NCBI GenBank assembly: GCA_954871525.1
Contig: OX940863.1
Span: 24,130,001-24,194,000, forward strand
Direction of reading: 5' to 3'
Source of the DNA: Parietaria judaica
Lineage: Eukaryota; Streptophyta; Magnoliopsida; Rosales; Urticaceae
DNA length: 64,000 nucleotides
Part shown: one piece after another, positions 57,010 through 64,000 of the stretch
How the letters are laid out: each line of letters begins with the position of its first letter
How positions within the stretch are numbered: the stretch's first letter is position 1
The notes under the pieces: generated by a model
Told to the model about the DNA's origin: nothing
Databases searched by the model: none
What the model saw: only the letters and a program-made list of their open reading frames with translations
Program-made: the position numbers and the translations under genes

Positions 57010-59634
57010 TCAGAGCACATCGGAGCATTTAATACATGAGCGATCAATAAGCCTCGCCACGAGGCTCTCGGGTTCTGGAACGAGGGACGCTGTCACGCTG
57101 TTCCAGAAGTGGAAAGTCAATGACTCGTTTAGGATCTTTTCGAACAGAGCGGCTTCTTCTCTTCTTTCGATCTCTGTTGTCGGTGTGGTAAAGTATCTGT
57201 ATGCAGCTCGAAATGATAAGAATAATTTACAAACAAACGAAAAAAAAATTCAAGTACTACCGAAAAAAACAAACGGAAAACTGCTTCATTCTATACGAGA
57301 AAACATATATACGAGTCTCGCACATTAACAATGATTATTTCATCTCATTGTTAATAAGAAGTAAAATACCTTGTGATATTCATAGAGCTTATAGGAAAAA
57401 ACGCAGAAGAATGGTGCACTTTTAGCTCCAACTCATTGCCGGCGTTCTTCATAAATTCCGAAGCAACTCTCGACAGAAGTTCAGCCCCGTTATATATCAA
57501 TTGAGTATCGTCATATGTCATGTAGAACTCATTCAAGCACTCAAGCAGGAAGGGACTGTAGACGAAAAAGAACATAAAATCAGTTTGCTAAAAATCAATT
57601 CCGTTGCGGTTCTTTTATAAATCCGTCCAATAATGACACAAACTCGTTAATTTCTACAACTATTCAAAAATTCGCCACAAGACCAACAAATCTAAATATG
57701 ATTGTACTGTATTTCCATGTTAACCGTGAAAAGGTAACGCAAAATATATTTAAATCTAGAGACCGGAAAATGTAAATAAGTACCTATGCTTTCTAAAAGC
57801 CATCACAGCACCATTTAAGTGGCTTCCTTTAACCTGATCCTCCATTCCAACAGAGTTCTGAAGTGAAGATAACGGTCCCAAAACTATAATATCCGAATCC
57901 AAATATATCCCGCCATACCTGGCAAAAACACGACAGAAATGCACAACTCATGTTAGTAATGCACTTATACTGCAAATCGACATTGAAAATCGTCTAAAAT
58001 ACATGTTGATGGTCGTAATGAAACTTTCTTTTAGCTTCACTATAAAAAGGAAAAAGCTACTCTCAGCGGGTAAATATACTGTGTGATCACAACAATTCAA
58101 CTTAAGAGCTTAATATACACATAATCAGGCTCTCCTGCGTAAATAACGAAAAAATAGATTTTCATTAGGAATTAGAACAAGCTTACTTGTATAACATAGC
58201 GAGGCGGACCAGTTCGCTGTAGTGAGTAGTGTAATACTTCGTTTTCCGCCACTCGAACCAGGCCGAAGTAAACACATGGGTCGGCGTACCCTTCAGCAAT
58301 TCATCGAGATTCGGCATGGCAACGGCAACTTTGTAACTTCAGAGAGAATATTAAAATCATCAATGAACATTACGAACATGTAAACACGCAAAGCGAAACG
58401 AAACAGATACCTATAACAAGTGTACCTACCCGTCCTTCACAAAGCTGTCTTTGAAGAAATCGAGCTCAATCGTCTCCGACAGCACCAGTACGCAGGCATC
58501 CCGGTGATGGTAGAGCAAGCTCTCGAGCCCTCGCTGGTGCCGAACGCTGTACATCCACGGGGGAGAGTTCCACACCATGAACACCCTCAATCCACATTTC
58601 CCGACCTTGAAAAACTCGTCGACGAAATCAGAAAACGACAGATGAGGCTGCAAACCGGGGAAGAAACCCCATCTGGTGCCATCAGCGTAGACATGGCTCT
58701 CGGACTCGGATTTCCGCTGAACCACATTCGAATCCAGAGTCCGGCGTTCCACTCTCCGGACCTCACTCCTCAACTCGCCCCCATTTCCGTCACCACCCTT
58801 GCCCGCGCCGGGCGGTTTCTTTGCTGGAAACGGCACTTTCTTGAACTCCTTCATGATCAACTTCAGGACCATCTTATCTCCCCTGGTCATGGTACTGAAC
58901 CCGGCCGAGTCGGGATCCTGAAGCATCGGGTTATGCAACGGGTTCAACACCTCGAAACTCGACCGGAACATCTTGTCTCGCCTCAAGAACTCGCTCTTCT
59001 TCTCGAACCAATCGCCCCAACCTTCCCGGAGAGGTGACGAAACCCTAGCCACTCCACCGACCTCCTTCAGCATCAGAACATCCTCGATCTCATCGACTTC
59101 GACAGCCTTGGCCCTCACCGATTCATCGACGGGAACATCGTCCGATCCGAAAACCTCCAAGCTCCGATCCTCAATGCCGGAGAGAATCCCGAACCCTAGG
59201 TTATCGTCATCCCAGTCGCCAGCTTCGTCGATCGACCTCCGTCTGAACCTCCTCCGGATCGCTCCGCTCAGGTGGTCGAAGAAGTAGCCGGAGTCCGCCG
59301 GCAAGAGGCTCTTCACCGGGACGTTCCCGTCGCCGTCCTCGTCGTCGTTGGTCTCATCCTCTCCGGCCTCCTCCGCGACGGCGTCGTCGAGCTCGTCGAT
59401 GCGGTCGTCGCGGAACGAATCGGCCGCGAGGACGTCGGAGTCGTCGGAGACGTGCGATTCGAGGCGGAGATTCCGGTCGTGAGGGGATTCGGAGGAGGGA
59501 GAGAGGGAGATTCGCGAGTAGAGGAGAGAGGCGGAGAAGAGGAGGAGCAGCGCGGCTACCGCGGCGCAGGCGTAGGTCCCGCAGCGGAGGCGGGTTCCGG
59601 CGGCGGCGCGGCGAGACGCCGGTCGGCCAATCAT
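57010..59634 (-). CDS. DXD glycosyltransferase, At4g19900-like (alpha-1,4-GT / Gb3 synthase-like)
   Basis: Exons on the minus strand, 59634-58430, 58336-58187, 57918-57784, 57555-57370 and 57196-57010, join in phase to 620 aa. A short cytosolic head and one membrane anchor (about residues 18-41, ending LLLLFSASLLYSR) mark a type II Golgi protein. An acidic stem follows. The catalytic region holds the sugar-binding block FMVWNSPPWMYS, then YGGIYLDSDIIVL with the DXD metal site. The C-terminal Gb3-synthase-like domain (NGAVMAFRKH, ESLTFHFWNS) follows. This combination is the plant alpha-1,4-glycosyltransferase group near At4g19900 (GT32). Donor and acceptor are not known to me. A long frame antisense to exon 1 is a composition shadow. 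A Mutator-like MITE sits about 140 bases upstream of the start codon. Confidence 0.93.
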
Positions 59635-59772
59635 CGGAAACGATAGCTGATGACTGATGTACAGTGGATGGAGTGTCGGTTAACTGTTTTGGAGTGAACT
59701 TCCATGGAATGGAAGGTGGCAAAAGTCATATTTGCCCTTCAACTGAAGTCACAAGTATTATAATTATTTGTA

Positions 59773-60796
59773 GGGAAAATAGCGGCGAAAGTCCCTAACT
59801 CTGCATATTTGTTGCAGTTAAGTCCCTATACTCAAATTTTGATGGTAAAAGTCCCTACCGTTAGAATTCTTTTGCAAATCAGTCCTCCTGCCGTTATCAT
59901 AAGGTTAAGTGCCACGTTGGCTGAATACGTGTCATCCATGTCACCAAATAGGTCCACCTTGGGTACACCTTGCATGTGCTTCATTATATACACATAATTA
60001 AATTAAATCATTTATTTTTAAAAAGTATATTCGCGGTAAAATTACTAAAAAAAAGTACTAAAAAAATTAAGAAAAAAGTACGAAAAATAAAAAAAAATAC
60101 TAAAAAAACCTCTAAACCATTAATTTCATGTGTCGCGGTGAAATTAAGTCACATTTTTAGAGGATCCCAACATTATTAAAAATTTTATCGTTTCCTTATT
60201 TCTTTGCAGTCAAATAATGTCATTTATATTTTTTTTCATTTTCTTTCTTCAAAAACTATGCTTAACGCTTGTATTGCAATCTAATAATGTCGTTTATTGG
60301 ATCTAATAATTAACGTAGTAACATAAATTCAAGAAATAATGTATATAAACGACATTATTAGATGACAAAGAAATAAGAAAACGACAAAAATTTTCAAAAT
60401 GGTGGGTTTTACAAAAAAAAAAATGTGGCTTAATTTCAACGTGACACGTGGATTTAACAGTTTAGAGTTTTTTTTAATATTTTTATTTTTGGTATGTTTG
60501 CCTTAATTTTTTAGTATTCTTTCAGTAATTTTATCGTGAGTATCCTTTTATATATAATTTATATAAATTAATTGTGCGTATATAAGGAAGCACATGCAAG
60601 ATGTACCCAAGGTGGACCCATTTGGTGACATGGATGACACGTATGCAGCCAACGTGGCACTTAACCTTATGATAACGGCAGGAGGACTGATTTGCAAAAG
60701 AATTCTAACGGTAAGGACTTTTACCATCAAAATTTGAGTATAGGGACTTAAATGCAACAAATATGCAGAGTTAGGGACTTTCGCCGCTATTTTCCC
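59773..60796. mobile_element. Mutator-like foldback MITE with perfect 9-bp TSD, 1024 bp
   Basis: TTATTTGTA occurs exactly at 59764-59772 and 60797-60805. The ends read GGGAAAATAGCGGCGAAAGT inward on both sides, and inverted similarity runs through about 230 bases per arm and patchily to the centre near 60260. No protein is encoded. It lies in the promoter region of the glycosyltransferase gene. Confidence 0.92.
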
Positions 60797-60830
60797 TTAT
60801 TTGTATCCTATGAAATGTGATTATGATAAT

Positions 60831-61437
60831 TAGGGGTGAGCATTTTAGACCCAACCCGATGGCCCAACCCAATCTGTTATAGACCCGACCCCAATCTAAC
60901 CCGCTCAAAATTGGGTCGGATCGGGCCGGACCCGACTATTATTTGGGTCGGGGTTGGGTCCAAGACCTTGGGTCGGGTCGGGGTCTCCGACCCGACCAAT
61001 ATAATTAATATATATTTCATATTGATTTTTTATTCAAGTAGTGCAATCTATAGTCTTTTAAAATTTCTCATCCTCAATTTTATTTACATTCAAAGACCCT
61101 TCAATCTCTCATTTTCATGTTTTACATTATTTAGTGTATGTTTGTTTGATTAAATTTGTTTGGGGTATTTTTACTTGAATTTTGAGTTACATTGATGCAT
61201 TTTTTTTTTCATATTATTTATTGTTATATAAGATTAAATTTTAATTAATCGGGCCATGGCGACCCAAACCAAACCGACCCGATACAAACCAACCTACCCG
61301 ATTTTTTATCGGGTCGGTTTGGTTCGGGCATTAAAAAAAATTTGGGTCGGATCGGACATTTTTTTGGGACCCGAAGTGATCGGGTCGGGTCCATAAAAAG
61401 CATCGGGGCGGCCCAACCCAACCCATGCTCACCCCTA
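60831..61437. mobile_element. Non-autonomous hAT element, 607 bp
   Basis: ATGATAAT is duplicated exactly at 60823-60830 and 61438-61445. Terminal inverted repeat TAGGGGTGAGCA is perfect. Both subterminal regions are dense in GGGTCGG/CCGACCC. The middle is AT-rich and non-coding. Confidence 0.92.
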
Positions 61438-61445
61438 ATGATAAT

Positions 61446-61989
61446 AAGGGAAATTCATTATCTAGTGTTGAATCAAGGAATTTCAATTCGAAAACTAATA
61501 ATGTTTACTGTTTATTCACCAAAATACCATTGGCCTCCTATTTTTGTATATACCTCTTTTATATTCTTCTCCTTTATTTTATTTTACTTCCCTCTCTTTT
61601 TTTCCTCTCCAAAAATTCTCTCTATTTCTTTTTCATTTTTTTCCCCTCAAATCTCCAAATGACGATAATAAATAATAATATCTCGTTGGATAGATTGAGA
61701 AGAGAGCAATGTCGTGAAAGCTAGTTTGTGCAAGGAGGAAGGAAAAGTCGCAGAAAAATATGAAGACGAACACAGTTTTTAGATGGAACTTTGAGTTATG
61801 TGGATCCGTCTTTCGAAAGGTTTTTTCTCTATAAACTTAAAAAACAAAGTTGTAGATCCATCTTCTGGCTTCAAAATAAGTTTTAAATCGTAGAATTTGG
61901 ACAATATATGAGTAAGTTGTGAAAAAATACGATATTGTGCAAATCTTCGTCGGATTTAGCAATATCGAACTCGGAGATAAATTGTACAA
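61446..61989. other. Spacer
   Basis: Pyrimidine-rich and AT-rich stretches; no gene recognised. The part after 61780 begins to resemble the foldback module that follows. Confidence 0.4.
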
Positions 61990-62915
61990 ATTTTGTATTT
62001 TTTTTGCATAGCTCACTCACTTGTAATCCAAATTTTATAAATGACCTATGGTTGAAAAGTTAAGAGACAGATCTACAACTTTGGTGTTTTAAGTTTTATA
62101 AAATAAAAAGTTCAATGAAAATATTAAATTTCAACCGAAACGTAAAACTGTACATTAGTGAAATGCAAAATATTTGTTTCGAACAGATTTTAATATACTT
62201 AAAGAACTTTTATGATGAAATGTAAAACATGAAAGTTGTAGATATATTTCTTAGCTTTCAAACAGTAAGTAATTTATAAAATTTGGACAAAAATGAGTGA
62301 GTTATGCCAACAATACGAAAGCTATACAATTTATCTCCGAGTTCAGAGTTATTAACTCCGAAATTAGGTCCGAAGTCAGTGTTAGAATCAACGAATTCGT
62401 TCTTAGCAACCCCCCCGACTTCGGTATTACAATCTTCTATGTAAAAATTTGACTTTGGAACTCCTAAAACCGACATCGAGGGTGCTAACACCGACCTTTT
62501 GGGGCTATACGTCGACCTCGGAGATTGTAACGCCGAATTCGGAGATACTAACTCCATAGTAGTAGTAGTAGATTTGCACATATTTCATATTTTTGGAATA
62601 AATCACTCAATTCTTGTCCAAATTTTATAAACGACCTATGGTTGGAAAGATAAGAGATAGATCTACAACTTTTGTGTTTTACGTTTCATCATAAAAGGTC
62701 TTAAATTATATTCAAATATGCTTGAAACAAATATTTTGCATTATACTAATGTCCAGTTTTACTTTCGGTTGATATTTCGTATTTTTATTGAACTTGTTTT
62801 AAAAAACTTAAAAAATTAAAGTTGTAGATATATTTCTTGCCTTTCCAATGGTAGGTCTTTATAAAATTTGAATAAAATATGAGTAAGTTATATCAAAAAT
62901 ACGAAAATATACATA
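61990..62915. repeat. Second member of the GATCTACAACTTT foldback family
   Basis: The segment 62010-62310 and the reverse complement of 62590-62910 carry the same module as the arms of 47849-48811, including CATAACTCACTC-like edges, GACCTATGGTTG, GATCTACAACTTT and TTTTATGATGAAA. The loop 62320-62580 is made of degenerate CTCCGA/CCGACTTCGG phrases. An open frame of 107 codons on the minus strand (62258-62581) lies in loop and arm and looks non-coding. Confidence 0.7.
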
Positions 62916-63597
62916 TAGATTTCGGGCAATTATCAAACTTTTCGGGCATTTATATTGGGCAGAGGTATTTTCGTACGCAAACAGTGAAAATCACTAATTT
63001 TCAAATTTAAGAATATTCATGTCTAAGATTCGATTTTTTCCTGATTCATCACAAGGTAATGAATTTTCTCTTATAATAATCTTTATATCATGAGATTAAG
63101 ATTAAATAATTATAATTGTTTTAAATATTTTTCCTATTATGTATGTTTAATCTCTTCTGATTAGTGTTGCATACTAAGTGATTGTTTAATGACTCATTTT
63201 TCTTTCATGACATAGACAAAGATTGATTTTTTTTTTTTTTTTTTTATATCTTTGTCTATCAAAATTGTTGAGACTTGAGAATGAAATTCGCATCTCCAAT
63301 CACGACTGTAACACGATATCAATTTGTTTTTAATATGAATACTCGGATCTTCTCGTTTAAACCAACGTGGATATATAATTCATAAGGAAATTAAAAAAAA
63401 AAAAAAAAAAGACAAAGCAAGTGGAATTCTTCTTTTAAGAGTTTATTTCGTATGAGTATAGTGTGATGTCTATTTTGGTACTTTGATCTACTATTTATAG
63501 CATTTGCGTTGAATTACATCGGATTCTTCTATTTGGGCATCGACAATCGGCTTTCCTCCTAGCTTAAAACGTTGTCGAGGAGTTTCTTTTACAAAGC
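62916..63597. other. Spacer
   Basis: AT-rich sequence with T and A homopolymers near 63228-63245 and 63393-63410; nothing recognised. Confidence 0.4.
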
Positions 63598-64000
63598 TAA
63601 AGGTGTCAATTGGTCGGGTCGGACCAGTCCCGACTCGTAAAAAATCGGTTTTGTCCCGCCCCGCCCCACCATATTTTTTTGTGGGTCGGACTAGGCTTGG
63701 TTATGTTTTCGTAGGCCCGCCCCGAAGCCCACATAAACCCGCCCCGTATTCAACCCGCCATGTTTAAAAGCCCACATAAACTATATTTTTATATAAAAAA
63801 AAACTATTAAGTTGTATTATTAATACTAATAAAAATATAAAAAGATACTCTAAATATTTTATTATTATATTAGAAATTAAAAATTATCTCTATATTACAT
63901 AATTTATTACTTTTTTGTTGTGTATATTCTATATAACTCTTTAATTTTTCAATTAAACAATTTTAACTTCATTAATCAATTTCCAAAATTCATTAATTGA
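63598..64000. mobile_element. Possible left end of a hAT MITE, cut by window end
   Basis: From TAAAGGTGTCAATTGG onward the sequence is packed with GGGTCGG, CCCGCCCCG and AGCCCACATAAA phrases, the style of hAT MITE subterminal arrays seen at 60831-61437. The other end is outside the window. Confidence 0.4.

Noticed and set aside
58420..59037. 205-codon plus-strand frame inside the glycosyltransferase region
   Set aside because: Antisense to exon 1 of a well-supported gene; the GC-rich exon explains the missing stops and no family is recognised.
59272..59646. 124-codon frame antisense to the glycosyltransferase N terminus
   Set aside because: Glutamate/arginine/valine-rich product typical of a shadow of acidic, GC-rich codons on the other strand.
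62258..62581. 107-codon minus frame
   Set aside because: Lies in the loop and arm of a foldback repeat and has a low-complexity serine/asparagine-rich product.
1..64000. CRISPR arrays, operons or riboswitches
   Set aside because: Spliced genes with plant promoters show nuclear plant DNA; no regularly spaced repeat array or known riboswitch fold was seen.

Overview
The window is nuclear DNA of a flowering plant, most likely a eudicot. It is AT-rich between genes. The genes have GT-AG introns, and the protein families include plant-only ones (B-type CDK with PPTALRE, MED33/REF4, LEA2/NHL). I cannot name the species from sequence alone. Exon limits below were worked out by hand from splice sites and frame continuity; each multi-exon model closes in phase unless stated.

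Seven host genes lie in transposon-rich spacers: cofactor-independent phosphoglycerate mutase (+, 700-4379, 10 coding exons, 559 aa); B1-type cyclin-dependent kinase (+, 15055-16562, 4 exons, 309 aa); PP1-type phosphatase catalytic subunit (+, 30015-31669, 4 exons, 300 aa); Mediator subunit 33/REF4-like (-, 32846-41004, 13 exons, about 1260 aa); a membrane-anchored LEA2/NDR1-HIN1-like protein (+, 49162-50013, 2 exons, 203 aa); a MAPKKK-like kinase with a doubtful C terminus (+, from 52952); and a DXD glycosyltransferase of the At4g19900 type (-, 57010-59634, 5 exons, 620 aa). They look like unrelated housekeeping, cell-cycle and regulatory genes, not a pathway cluster. PP1 and MED33 converge.

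Mobile DNA dominates the rest. The clearest units are: an apparently intact 4.4-kb hAT transposon (9223-13643) with 13-bp terminal inverted repeats, a perfect 8-bp target duplication and a two-exon transposase; a 7.2-kb Ty1/copia retrotransposon (20465-27620) with 710-bp LTRs, a 5-bp target duplication, a nested 1000-bp solo LTR and a second small LTR-like insert; at least four non-autonomous hAT elements with exact 8-bp duplications; several Mutator-like foldback MITEs, two with exact 9-bp duplications; and a tRNA-derived SINE with an 18-bp duplication.

Points most worth a second look: a decayed duplicate of PP1 exon 2 inside PP1 intron 1; a long coding-derived inverted repeat at 4955-5470 that could feed small-RNA production; palindromic TCGCGA arrays at both ends of the hAT element; a tandem repeat that preserves the hAT empty site; a mitosis-specific activator (MSA) box in the CDKB1 leader; and the frame conflict at the 3' end of the kinase gene. 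I found no clearly new biological system.
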